Positions 1-8,251 of a stretch of DNA of 13,300 bases are shown here, piece by piece. The notes below the pieces were generated by a model. That model did not search any database, was not told the DNA's origin, and worked only from the letters and a program-made list of their open reading frames with translations. The stretch is from Larix sibirica (taxonomy: Eukaryota > Streptophyta > Pinopsida > Pinales > Pinaceae), in assembly GCA_004151065.3 (NCBI GenBank), contig NWUY0300011422.1:72340-85639 (forward strand), in the 5' to 3' direction. Position 1 is the stretch's first letter. Each line of letters begins with the position of its first letter. The position numbers were made by a program, and so were the translations under genes.

Positions 1-399
1 TTTAGAAATCATGCAAGGAGCATACAACATAATTTCTTTCAAGACCTTGCAAAATCTTATCTTGAAGGAAGTACACAATGTATGGTGAAATCGCTTATTA
101 TTAATTTTTTGTTCATATTCAAGATTATTAGTGTGATGCAATTTATGATAATTTCAAAATTCATTGGTCAATCTCAAAAGAAGCCTTGCAATAGTTAAAG
201 ATCCTTCCGGTACCACCCAACCCACTTCCCCACAAAGGGTTGGGGTCTATCAACCCAATATCCACCCACACCACTAAATGCTTCTAATCAAACCCACACC
301 ACTAAATGCTTCTAATCAATCCCTTGGTGCAGAAGTTCCTCATAAGAGACCAAGAAACATGAATATCATTAATAGATTCTTCCCACCCAAGATGCAAAG
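1..399. other. Unassigned A+T-rich flank, no gene seen
   Basis: I see no credible coding region, RNA gene or recognisable transposon domain here. A short open frame at 278-466 exists only because the stretch happens to lack stops; its translation has no family signature and it runs into the neighbouring LTR. The one structured feature is the 28-bp tandem duplication listed separately. This could be host intergenic DNA or an older repeat too diverged to recognise by eye. The right edge is uncertain because the start of the next LTR is weakly defined. Confidence 0.5.
264..319. repeat. Perfect 28-bp tandem duplication
   Basis: The 28 bases at 264-291 are repeated exactly at 292-319. The unit begins acccacaccacta and ends ttctaatcaa. 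Perfect identity in a region otherwise full of old mutations suggests that the duplication is recent, for example from replication slippage or from filling in a staggered break. Confidence 0.95.
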
Positions 400-1429
400 T
401 GTTACCTTTTCAAACCCTTTATACATTTTCAATCTCCTTATGCAGAGATACTTAGGATTCAACTAATTAATGCACAAGACCATCTTCTTTGAATAGGCCC
501 ACTATGTAGTTGGAGTGTGGTTAATCAATGTAAAATTGTCATCATTATGGATTAAGGGCCTCTGTATAGTTGGTATTCCTTAATGTTGGACCACTAGTGT
601 TAAGATTTGGGTAGTGTGAAACTATTTATAAAGGTTATAGAAAGTTATTTAATGTTTTATCAAGTTATTATTATTTTATTGAAGCTCTACTCCTTTAGAT
701 TTTGGCCCTTTGAAGAGGCTCGTGAGCATTGCTCTCTTTTTGAATTATCAATATAAGGGATCAATATTTTGCATATTTAATACTATATTTTATCTCCTCT
801 TTATGCAATTTATATTTCTTTGCATAATTGCTCTTAATTTTTCGTTTTTTCTATATACATACAAAAGAGTGGTGTTAGATCTCTTTCTTATGCCAATATG
901 CACCCAAATTTTAGAAGAAAAAAAAGAGGCTAGAGATGTTGTTTGGCATATTTAAATGTGGAGATATATTGTTCAATAGGTAAAACTATGTCTAGGAAGC
1001 ATACACGTAAGGCATACAAGTGGGGCACTTGATTGGATGCCCTTATACACCTTTGTTGGTACTTGGTGAGTAGTATTTCATTATGAAAAAAATTACCATG
1101 GATTTTATCTTCCATGTACCCTCGAGTATATCAGAAACCCTCTAAGAATACCTTAAACTAGCCCTACAAAAACCTAATAGTTTTTTTATCGCTATAGTAC
1201 ATTGAAAAAATACATCAAGCTCAACATTAAGGGAGATCACTCTCATGTGTTTAGGAATAAGGTAATATGGCTAAGGATATAGTTGATCCTCCTTAGTTAG
1301 AGTCGTGAAAGGTTGCTCAAGTACTAGGTTATAGTACCTAATAGTCATTTACTCTCAAGACCCAAACCATAACCTCTGCGACACGGGAAACAAAATTCCT
1401 ACATAATTGGGAATATAAAAAATCTAACA
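400..1429 (+). repeat. Diverged 5' LTR of element 1
   Basis: Colinear patches match the complete LTR at 7259-8235. They include a TATA-like block, a segment around 680-750 (gagctctactc-like, then gaagaggc.cgtgagcatt), a block around 960-1070 (taggtaaaactat, then cacttg.ttgga), and one around 1260-1310 (tatggctaagg, then cctccttagtt). Similarity is clearly lower than among the other LTRs. About 60 bp near 1325-1385 has no counterpart in the central LTR. The left edge is placed at the TGTT at 400 and the right edge at an ACA at 1429. Both are estimates, perhaps within 40 bp on the left. The open frames at 710-955 and 930-1115 lie inside this LTR and are not taken as genes. Confidence 0.65.
623..632 (+). 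promoter_or_regulatory. Putative LTR TATA box, element 1
   Basis: tatttataaa follows a gaaac block. It sits where the other three LTRs have tatata-type sequences after gaaac, so it is the likely core promoter of this LTR. Inferred from position and sequence only. Confidence 0.5.
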
Positions 1430-1593
1430 ATTTCATATGTACAACAATCCTTTGACAATTAAAAAAAAGACTATAAGTAGTTCCAGGCCTACCTGGACCA
1501 TTGTGGGGGATATATCCCAAAAGAATCCTTGTACAAAGTTGATTGTGTTGGTGTATATATTCATTAACCCTCTTGGTGGACCCAAGTGGTCCC
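1430..1593 (+). other. Untranslated leader of element 1, PBS eroded
   Basis: By alignment to the B leader, the primer-binding site should lie at about 1430-1442, but no convincing match to a tRNA 3' end remains. The leader keeps a block at 1485-1508 (ggcctacc, then accattgtggg) that recurs in the leaders of A and B, and a gtgttggtgtatat-like block before gag. No coding function is apparent. Confidence 0.55.
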
Positions 1594-2491
1594 ATGACCA
1601 CCATAAGAATAGAGAACAAATTCAACAACCTAGAAAATAAACTAAAAACTCTAGCTTGAAAAAAATAGCATCATTAGCCTATGAGACAAATATAACATCT
1701 CATTCAAAACCTCCATTCAATACTCTACTCTAATATCAACAACTAAATGTACTCCTTCAAAAACTCTATTGATGGTCAACTAAATATTTCTAATTATTGA
1801 ATAGGGTTGATTGAACATGGGGAATCTTCAGCCAATGATAGACATTACAATGAGCCATCATTTCATAACATTCAAACCCATATGATGCATAGATTGCATA
1901 AGATTGATCTAAAAAAGCGATATGGCTTAGATTCAATGGGATGGTGAGCCCAATGGAACAATATCTTTCTGTTCTGAGCATTAAGGGTGAAAAAATGGAA
2001 CTTCAAGTGGGGATGTTATATTTGGATAGGGATCATTGGAAGTGGTGGCAATGGCATAACAAGATATATGTGAGGTACATTAACTAGGACCGATTTGTAA
2101 AGTCCATTCACGATAGATTTGAAACTAATGCTCATATTTTGGGGATGCTCACCAAGTTGCATCAAACCAACATATTGGAATACTTTATTGCTTCCTGTGT
2201 AGATTGACAACTGGAGAAAAATGTATGATTGATTAGTTGTTCAAGGAGTGTTTTATTAATGGTCTCAAGGAGGAGATTAAAGAACAATTCTTGATGTCCC
2301 ACCTTTCTACTTGGTTGGATGCCTCTCAAGTGGAAAAAAATGGTCCAAGTGGTCGTCACAACTTAGAACAAATGATCCTTTTTTTCCATGACCACATCTC
2401 CTTTTTGTGCCTACTCAACACCCTTCTTAGCCATTCTAGTTCCACAACTTGACCCCCACATAAGTGGTAGAATGCAATGTCTCAACCTTTT
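1594..2491 (+). pseudogene. gag: Degenerate gag of element 1
   Basis: Gag is the structural protein of the virus-like particle. An ATG at 1594 opens about 21 codons before a TGA. Further on, IDLKKRYGLDSMGW (from about 1903) matches the plant Ty3/gypsy gag start of its core. From 1953 one frame reads to 2205 with a single TAG at 2085, likely from a Trp codon. It includes LYLDRDHWKWWQWHNK and LHQTNILEYF, typical of the retrotransposon gag domain. A shifted frame from 2237 continues with FINGLKEEIKEQ and STWLDASQ. Similarity to the gag of A fades just before the zinc knuckle, and the LTR at 2492 follows. It has several stops and at least two frameshifts and is non-functional. Minus-strand open frames over this region are shadows. 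Confidence 0.85.
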
Positions 2492-2730
2492 TGTTAGGGT
2501 CCCACCCTAACTCCCCTAGTTAGGAAAATATATTATTATTTAATGTGGTTGAAGCCTCATTAATGGAGATTCACTAGGTGGTTAGGGATTTGGTTAGTTA
2601 GAAACTATATATAGTAGTAGAAGTCAAGTAATATGTTTCTAAGTGAATAATATTGTTTTCGGAGCTATGCTTGATTGGATGTTTCCCCCTCAAAGAGGAA
2701 AATGAACATTGTTGTTAGTTCCATATATCA
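2492..2730 (+). repeat. Truncated 5' LTR of element A
   Basis: It starts TGTTAGGGTCCCACCCTAAC and follows the start of the LTRs at 7259 and 12816 closely (ctcccctagttagga shared with the LTR at 7259). Relative to the LTR at 7259, about 95 bp are missing at 2546/2547. Everything after the block gaacattgttgttagtt...atatca is lost, so the sequence jumps at 2730/2731 straight into leader sequence. The second deletion corresponds to about 683 bp of the B arrangement (7593-8275) and removes the AATAAA signal, the U5 region and the primer-binding site. Confidence 0.85.
2606..2613 (+). promoter_or_regulatory. Putative TATA box in truncated LTR of A
   Basis: tatatata follows gaaac and is followed by gtagtagaag. 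The same gaaac-TATA-gtagtagaag arrangement recurs at 7469 and 13025, so this is probably the conserved LTR core promoter. Confidence 0.6.
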
Positions 2731-2987
2731 GTCCCACTAGATTTAAAAGAAAATAAAAGAAAAACTAGGGCCCACCAATACCATTATGGGAGACCTAGCT
2801 CAAAACAATCATTGCAATACACTAATCATAGTGGTGTATCTCTCTAATACCTTTTGTTATGTGGAACTACCAATACAATTGCTTTTGATCCCTCTCCACA
2901 TACTTATCTTATGACACTGATCATCTTGGTCTAGGTCTTGGTTAGTATCTTTGGTGGACCCATGCTCCCATGGCCCACACCTAGAGC
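2731..2987 (+). other. Untranslated leader of element A
   Basis: Colinear with 8276-8507 of element B. Conserved blocks are gggccc.acc..accattatggg (2768-2791), atagtggtgtatctct (about 2827-2842), acaattgc..ttgatcc.tctcca near 2876-2898, and a Gly/Pro-like but unframed tggtggaccc...cccatgg at about 2952-2972. No open frame is preserved between copies, so it is read as leader rather than coding. Confidence 0.65.
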
Positions 2988-4074
2988 ATGAAATCCATGG
3001 ATTAAATCAAGCAAATACTTCAATATCTCACCTAGTCAATTAAAACAATTGACACCAACTTGACTACCCTCAATTTGCAAGTTGACCTTTGTTTTGATAA
3101 GATTGAGAAGCTATATGGTAGGCATGATTATGGTGGCTCGGTTAAAGTCTCTAATCAGGGTAATCAAATTGATGAGGAAGAAGTTTACAATCATGACCAC
3201 TCATTTTCTAATTATTCCCACAATCTAATGACTTACTTACCCAAAGTTGATTTGAATAAGTTTGATGGGTTGTATTTTGCATGTTGGGTTGAAAAAATGT
3301 ACCACTATGTTTCCCGCTATACCATAATGGATAACTTATTGAAAATTCGAATCAATGTTCTATATCTAGACATGGAAGCTTAGAATTGGTGGAAATGGAA
3401 CAAGAAATCATGTCCATGGTACACTACATGAAACATTTTATGAAATTCATGTTTGCTTGCTTTATCTCGGATATTAATTTTGTGGGCCAATGTACTGAAT
3501 TGCATCAAATAGGCAAGGTTGAAGAATCTATTGATGATTTTGATAATTTGGTTGTAAATATAATAAAATAAAATTAATTGATGACTCTTTTAAGCAATTT
3601 TGTATTAGTTGTCTTAAGGAGGACATCAAAGCCCAAGTGGAAATGAATCACCCTACTACCTAGTTGGAGGCCACTCAGCCCGCTTGCCATGCTTAATTTT
3701 TGTATTGTATAGAATTCAAATTCCCCAACTTTGCTCCATGCCCACATCCAAATGTGATGGCCCTTCAGCAACCTACTCCGCCCCTCAAGGTCCAAAAGTT
3801 GACGTCTCCAATTGAAATGGTGGAATTACAACTCGAGGATCTTTGTTGCAACTATGATGAAAAATATTCTTTGAGGCATAAATGTAATGAACAAAAAATA
3901 TTTATGTCCATCCCTAAGGAAATTTATAATGATGAATTTGATGGTGGGACTCAAGTTGGCATAGCTCCCCCACCTAAGGATGTTCATCTTCCTAGACAAA
4001 TGGGTGAAGAACCCCAAATTTTTCTTCATGCATTGATCAATATTTCTTATCCTTGGACATTAAAGTTGGTAAGC
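2988..4074 (+). pseudogene. gag: Degenerate gag of element A with zinc-knuckle remnant
   Basis: The homologous start ATG is at 2988, but a TAA follows at 3003 and a TAG at 3033. The frame then stays open to 3381 and gives LPKVDLNKFDGLYFACWVEK and VLYLDMEA, typical of the gag core. A shifted frame at 3386-3571 continues with FVGQCTELHQIGKVEES, and another piece near 3594-3660 has CLKEDIKAQVEMNHPTT. Frame 3700-4077 carries the zinc knuckle at 3844-3885, LCCNYDEKYSLRHKC. The last His and Cys remain, but the second Cys position is Tyr. The protease follows in the same frame, as in elements with one gag-pol polyprotein. It has multiple stops and at least two frameshifts. Confidence 0.9.
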
Positions 4075-4330
4075 TAGATCAAGCATTGAAATGTCACTGT
4101 CTAAATCGATGGTGGTAGCACCCACATTTTCATACATTATTGCATCACCTAGGAAACCCATTGTTATATACATGTTGTCAACAACTTTCACATTATGATT
4201 GTTAATTGGGGATCTATGACAAGTCGGTGGCTAGTGTGAAAATGTGAAACTTTGAAAGGGTGATTATTCCTTAGAAACCTGCATGCTCAACATTGAAATG
4301 GGTGGCCCCATCACCATGGACTTCTTCGAG
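4075..4330 (+). pseudogene. pol: Degenerate aspartic protease of element A
   Basis: The retropepsin that cleaves Gag-Pol is recognised by DGGSTHIFIH at 4108-4137, which keeps the catalytic Asp in the D-G/S-G context. A TAG at 4150 interrupts it, at the same codon as the TAG at 9661 in B. VVNNFHIMIVNWGSM follows. After a frameshift, GGPITMDFFELYMSF (about 4301-4345) is the end of the domain and start of the linker. The usual segment with a hydrophobic-hydrophobic-Gly motif and a Trp-Leu pair, which should precede GPIT, is absent: only about 66 codons separate the Asp from GPIT, against roughly 80 in relatives as I know them. Confidence 0.85.
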
Positions 4331-5450
4331 TTATACATGAGTTTCCAAAGGTATGGGAATTCCTACACTCTCAAAGGCCTCAAAGAAAGCTCTCTAGAAA
4401 TAGTCAACCCCCATTATATGGAAAAGATCCTAAAGAGGGCCATTCATGCATTATTATACAATTCCATGTTATTCAAGCCTTTGAGGATGCTTCTCAATCA
4501 ATCCATTCATACTTGTAGTTAGTTTTGGGCAAACACCAACATGTCTTTGAACTTCCCAAATACTACCAACCTCCTCTGGTGAGCATTATCATAATATCCC
4601 AGTTCTCTTATGAATCCTACCACCCAATGTGTGCTTGTATTAACATCCTTTTTCCCAAAAGAATGAAATAAAAAAGAATGTCTAGAATTTGTTGGCAATA
4701 GGTTTCATAACTATAAGTCCTAGTATTATCCTCTAATCCTCTCTAGTCATCATGGTTCTTAAAAAATAGGTCACTTAGCACAGACCTATCCTAACTTTCA
4801 AGGTCTTAACAACTTGACCATCAAAGATAAAGTTCTCATTCTGGTCATTGGCGATCTCTTAGATGAGATACATGGAACTCAATTCTTAACCAAAAGTGAT
4901 CTTCACTTCATTTATCACTAAATTTGCATGAAGTTCCAAAAATTGCTTTCCACACTCATGAAGTTCAGTACGATTTTTTGGTGATTCCTTTGGTTTAATG
5001 CCCAATGCACCATCCACTTTTCAAGGCCTCATGAAGAAGATATTTTGACCCCTTATGCACCATTCTATCATGTTCTTTTTTTATGACATCATGGTCTACA
5101 ACAAAAATTGGGTAGCATATGTGGCACATTTGCATAAGGTCTTTCAAATCCTCCATAATCACTAATGGTTCCTTAGACATTCTAAATGTGCATTTTTTGG
5201 TTTCTCAAAAGTGGAATAATTGGAACACATTGTTAATGGGGAGGGTGTGTGTTTTATCCTAAAAAAATGAGGTAATGAAATGTTGGCCTCGCACCAACAC
5301 ACTCAAAATTTTACAAGGATTACTTGTTTGCATAGGTTACTACAATCATTTTAGGCATAAATATGGTAAAATTCCAGCTCCCCTCACCACCTTGCTAAAA
5401 AAGAATGCCTTCAATTGGAATGAGGAAGTTGAATAGGACTGCCTTTATAA
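4331..5450 (+). pseudogene. pol: Degenerate reverse transcriptase of element A
   Basis: The linker (YTLKGLKESSLEIV, about 4362) leads to the RT fingers near 4619-4750 (PFSQKNEIKK, then a LLAIGFI-like piece). NLTIKDKV and DLLDEIHGTQFLTKSDL at about 4810-4903 form the first catalytic block, with its Asp kept at 4898-4900. HTHEVQYDFLVIP follows, then NAPSTFQGLMKKIF (5004-5045) and a TGA at 5046 shared with B. The central motif reads FFYDIM at 5076-5093, so the first Asp of the catalytic pair is replaced by Tyr. AHLHKVFQILHNH and the thumb or connection piece GYYNHFRHKYGKIPAPL (from about 5335) complete it. The frame changes several times and there are many stops. It is enzymatically dead. Confidence 0.9.
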
Positions 5451-5860
5451 GATTCTATGTGTACTAACCTGGTACTTGTCATACGTGACTTCAATAAAAC
5501 TTTTGTATTGGAATGTGATACCTTCGACAAAAGGATTGGAGTAGTGTTAATGCACGAGGGAAGCTTGTTGGCCTTCACCAATAAGCAATTATGTGGTAGG
5601 AACTTGGGAAAATCCACCTATGAAAAGGAGATGCTACTATTCTTCATGTAATTGATAAATGGTGTCCTTATTTGATGGGGCATCATTTCCAAATTTAAAT
5701 AAACCATCACAACTTGAAATATTTCTTGGAGCAAAGGATATCGTCTTTGGAGCAATAAAAGTGGGTCATTCAAATGTTAGGTTGTTTTATATAGGAAGTA
5801 TGGAGAGGAGGATTCCATATTTTCATTATCTTTCCCAATCCTATATTGGTTTCAAGTAAT
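5451..5860 (+). pseudogene. pol: Degenerate RNase H domain of element A
   Basis: RNase H removes the RNA strand during reverse transcription. One uninterrupted frame at 5457-5651 contains VLVIRDFNKTFVLECDTFDK, IGVVLMHEGSLLAF and STYEKEMLLFF. The catalytic Asp of the LECD motif is at 5517-5519 and a Glu remains in STYEKE. After a stop, a shifted frame covers the rest (YFLEQ-like, then KVGHSNVRL). Compared with B, about 54 bp are missing after 5782: the block equivalent to DYEIIYKMEKENAVVNALS has been lost. This is the best-preserved stretch of A's pol. Confidence 0.88.
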
Positions 5861-6695
5861 ATGTCAAGAATAGCCAGCATCTTCCAAGATTGTGCACATT
5901 ATCCACTAGCTATGGGTTGACCCATATGCACATCCAAGGTACACTTAGAAAAAATGACAAGCTCCAATATAACAGGAATATTTTTTTGGTTTGGGATTCA
6001 TCTTTTAGAATTCAAGGTCTTATTTGTATTATGCTTCTCTCCCACAATGGGCCATTCTAGGTTTTGGAGACCATATGAACAAATTAAGCATTCATTCTTT
6101 TGGGAAGGCATGAAGAAGGACATCCACGTATTTGTGGCCGAATGTGACAATTTCCAAAAACTTATTACAACCCTTACCTATTCTAATCATCATGTGGACT
6201 GACATTTCTATGGATTTCATTGTGGGGTTTTTGAAATTACGCAACAAATCAATGATCATGGTAGTTGTTGATTGCCTTTCTAAGTATGCTCACATTTGTT
6301 CCTTTACAACACACATTCAAGGCCTCCATAGTGGCACATGTATTCGTGTACAAAAATTTTAAACTCCATGGAATGCCTAAATCCATGATTGATCATGACC
6401 CCACCTTCACTAGAAATTTCTAGGATTTGTTTCAACTTCAAGGTACCCAATTGAATCTAAACACATCACCCCCAAACAGTCGGCCAAATGGAAGAAATCA
6501 ATAAGTATTTGGAAGCTTATTTATGTTGTTTGACCTTAGATCGATAATTCCCATGGGTCAAGTGGTTTCCCCTTGATAAATGGTGGTACAATACCACATA
6601 TCATGGTGCTACTAAAATTATTCTCTTTGAGGTAGTCTATGTACAACAACCCCAATTAGTGATCTCATACTTAGCAAACCGATTTAAGGTTTAGG
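5861..6695 (+). pseudogene. pol: Degenerate integrase (zinc finger and DDE core) of element A
   Basis: Integrase inserts the cDNA. The N-terminal zinc finger remnant is HSFFWEGMKKDIHVFVAECD at about 6090-6149. Its CxxC has become CDNF, losing the second Cys, and about ten codons before the core are deleted compared with B. The core begins WTDISMDFIVGF, with the first catalytic Asp at 6213-6215, and continues MIMVVVDCLSKYAH. The second Asp is kept in IDHDPTFTRNF (6390-6392). A TAG near 6421 matches the stop in B. After a shift, PQTVGQMEEINKYLEAYL keeps the catalytic Glu (6491-6493), followed by WWYNTTYHGATK. All three DDE residues survive, but stops and frameshifts split the protein. Confidence 0.9.
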
Positions 6696-7247
6696 ATGTG
6701 GAAAAAACCATAACAACATGTATCGACATATTTCATACCCTCAAGGATAATTTTGTGTTGGACCATAACCAAATGAAGAAAATGCCAATCAAGATCACGC
6801 TAAATGTCGCTTTGAAGAAGGGATTCAATTGCTCTTGCATCTTCAACCTTATAAGTAGACATCATTGGAGGAAAAGATCCACCATGATTTAGGCCCTAAA
6901 TTTTAAAAACCTTATACTATACTCAAACATATAGCCTAGTGGCCTACAAATTGGTTTTTCCTAGCCATTATAGGCTCCACCTAGTGTTTCATGTATCCTA
7001 CTTGAAGAAAATAGAGATGTCTAGGTGTAGAGTTCAAACCAACTTTCTTGAACTGGATGAGGAGTGTTCCATTCGGTTGTAGCCTAAGGTCGTTTTTGAC
7101 AAATGTGAATGTCAAATTCACTAGTGCAATATCCCATAAGTTTCAATCCAATGGAAGGATACACAACTTAAAGATGCTACATGTAAACAAGTCGAGATTC
7201 TCCACCAATTTCCTCTTCTCCAGCCTTGATGAAAATGCTACTTTATA
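6696..7247 (+). pseudogene. pol: Integrase C-terminal and chromodomain-like tail of element A
   Basis: VEKTITTCIDIFHTLKDNFV lies in the open frame 6698-6892. It is followed by PKF.KPYTIL and AYKLVFPSHYRLHLVFHV (about 6945-7005), the SH3-like DNA-binding fold of gypsy integrases. The tail in frame from 7053 reads LDEECSIRL, then VSIQWKDTQLKDAT and EILHQFPLLQP, ending at a TGA at 7227. The IQWK, DAT and FP spacing matches a chromodomain, which targets integration to heterochromatin in chromoviruses. A TAG at 7122 coincides with one at 12678 in B. The polypurine tract follows within 20 bases, leaving no room for an env gene. Confidence 0.8.
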
Positions 7248-7258
7248 AATGGGGGGTA
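7248..7258 (+). other. Polypurine tract of element A
   Basis: aatggggggta lies directly before the TGTT that opens the central LTR. A G-rich purine run touching the 3' LTR is the usual primer for plus-strand synthesis. Position and sequence agree with the tract at 12803-12815. Confidence 0.8.
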
Positions 7259-7468
7259 TGTTGGAGACCCACCATAACTCCCCTAGTTAGGAGAATAGGT
7301 CATTACTTAATGTATTGGGGCCATCTCTATTAAATAAGCCCCACAAGGTACTAGAGTGTAAAATCAATGAATGTAAGATGGCATCATTAAAGAAGGTCCA
7401 TTAGTTAGTAGTTGATGCCTCATTCATGGAGGTCCGCTAGGTGATTAGGATTTTGGTTAGTTAGAAAC

Positions 7469-7476
7469 TATATTTA
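7469..7476 (+). promoter_or_regulatory. Putative TATA box of the central LTR
   Basis: tatattta follows ttagaaac and precedes gtagtagaag, the same context as at 2606 and 13025. Transcription would start about 30 bases downstream, near 7500. Confidence 0.6.
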
Positions 7477-7591
7477 GTAGTAGAAGTTATGTATTGGTTG
7501 CTAATTAAATACTATTATATTTGGAGCTCTACTCATTTGGAAGTTGCCCCTTCGAAGAGGCAAGTGAACATTACTCTCAATTCTAAATATC

Positions 7592-7597
7592 AATAAA
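7592..7597 (+). terminator. Putative polyadenylation signal of the central LTR
   Basis: AATAAA within aatatcaataaag is repeated at 13147-13152 in the last LTR. It lies about 120 bp after the TATA box, consistent with a short R region. In element 1 the matching site has decayed to aatata, and in the 5' LTR of A it is deleted. Confidence 0.6.
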
Positions 7598-7736
7598 GTC
7601 TTGCTTATTGTTATTTTTTTCATAATATAGTTATGTTTATTTTCTTTGTGAAATTATACTTTTGTCTATCTTGATTTAAATATTATGTTTCACTTATTAA
7701 GGAACACCATAAGTGGCATCATACCACTTTCTTGTG

Positions 7737-7750
7737 TTAGCACGTGCTAA
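7737..7750. promoter_or_regulatory. 14-bp palindrome containing a CACGTG (G-box core)
   Basis: ttagcacgtgctaa is a perfect inverted repeat centred on CACGTG, the core bound by plant bZIP and bHLH factors. It lies just after a 6-bp stem (aagtgg at 7711 and ccactt at 7724). A regulatory role is an inference; the other LTRs do not keep this palindrome. Confidence 0.35.
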
Positions 7751-8239
7751 GATTTTAGATATTTTTTTATAAACATATTTAGACATATTTAAATATTATA
7801 GAGATATGTCACTTAGTGGGTAAAACTATAGTTGGGGAAGCATTCGGTGGCTAACCCTATGACTGGGGAAGAATACATGCAAAAAAATAAGTGGTGTCAC
7901 TTGGTTGGACACCCTTGGAACCTTTGTTGATACCCCTTCAAGTAGTACCACATTAGGAAACACTTGTATATGGATTTGTCTTCCACAAACCCTTAGGTAT
8001 ATTTGAAGTCCCTTAGTTGCACCTAAAACTAGCCTTACATAAAATTGTTAGTCATTGTATTGTTATAGTATACCAAGAACAACACTCTAGTAGATTACTG
8101 TTGTGTATCAGTGAATTGTGTAGTATGGCTGAGGGTGTGATCTATCCTCCTTGGTTAGTATTATGGAAGATTCGATTGAGTACTAGTTAGCATGGGTAGT
8201 GAAATTCCTACAAAATTTTAAATATCAAGAATTCAGGAA

Positions 8240-8251
8240 TTCCATCAGAGC
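8240..8251 (+). other. Degenerate primer-binding site of element B (initiator tRNA-Met type)
   Basis: ttccatcagagc matches 9 of 12 bases of TGGTATCAGAGC, the plant LTR-element site complementary to the 3' end of initiator tRNA-Met, including an unbroken ATCAGAGC. It lies four bases after the LTR end, as expected for priming of minus-strand DNA. Confidence 0.75.

Larger units (their letters stand above)
400..2491 (+). mobile_element. Element 1: truncated, diverged Ty3/gypsy retrotransposon (LTR + gag)
   Basis: This is a 5' LTR, an untranslated leader and a degenerate gag in the same order as in the two downstream elements, but more diverged from them than they are from each other. No protease, reverse transcriptase or integrase follows. 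The gag similarity runs up to about 2485, just before the zinc knuckle would be expected, and a different LTR starts at 2492 with TGTT. Either element A inserted into this gag, in which case the rest of element 1 should lie beyond the window, or pol was lost by deletion or recombination. The left boundary near 400 is approximate. Confidence 0.75.
2492..8235 (+). mobile_element. Element A: degenerate Ty3/gypsy chromovirus, truncated 5' LTR
   Basis: The order is LTR remnant (2492-2730), leader, gag with zinc knuckle, protease, reverse transcriptase, RNase H, integrase, integrase C-terminal domain with chromodomain-like tail, polypurine tract, and full LTR (7259-8235). Reverse transcriptase before integrase identifies Ty3/gypsy rather than Ty1/copia. 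The right LTR also serves as the left LTR of element B, because a primer-binding site follows it directly. Every domain has stops or frameshifts. The element lacks its own primer-binding site and 5' polyadenylation region, lost in the deletion at 2730/2731. Confidence 0.9.
7259..8235 (+). repeat. Complete central LTR shared by elements A and B (about 977 bp)
   Basis: It starts TGTTGG immediately after a polypurine tract and ends ...TTCA, four bases before a primer-binding site. It is therefore both the 3' LTR of A and the 5' LTR of B. U3 carries the TATA-like box at 7469. The AATAAA signal at 7592 marks the end of R at roughly 7610, leaving an unusually long U5 of about 620 bp. It is alignable to 2492-2730, to 12816-13260 and, less well, to 400-1429. 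The right edge is accurate to a few bases only. Confidence 0.88.

Noticed and set aside
710-955. Hydrophobic 81-residue frame that could suggest a small membrane protein
   Set aside because: It lies inside the diverged LTR of element 1. T-rich DNA gives Phe/Leu/Ile-rich translations by chance, and the other LTRs do not keep the frame.
1338-2359. Minus-strand open frames at 1338-1628, 1790-1981, 2016-2210 and 2162-2359
   Set aside because: They lie antisense to the element 1 leader and gag, have no recognisable domain, and the sense strand gives clear gag motifs. They are treated as shadows.
2492-2730. A solo LTR at 2492
   Set aside because: A solo LTR would be complete and flanked by target duplications. 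This one is cut internally and runs straight into leader and gag of element A.
3571-3844. Programmed frameshift between gag and pol
   Set aside because: In A the zinc knuckle and protease are in the same frame. The many frame changes differ between A and B and look like random indels.
4100-7230. Ty1/copia element or LINE
   Set aside because: RT and RNase H come before integrase, LTRs with polypurine tracts are present, and the tail is chromodomain-like; all fit Ty3/gypsy.
7053-7258. An env-like or extra gene between integrase and the 3' LTR
   Set aside because: The chromodomain-like tail runs to within about 20 bases of the polypurine tract in both A and B, so there is no room.
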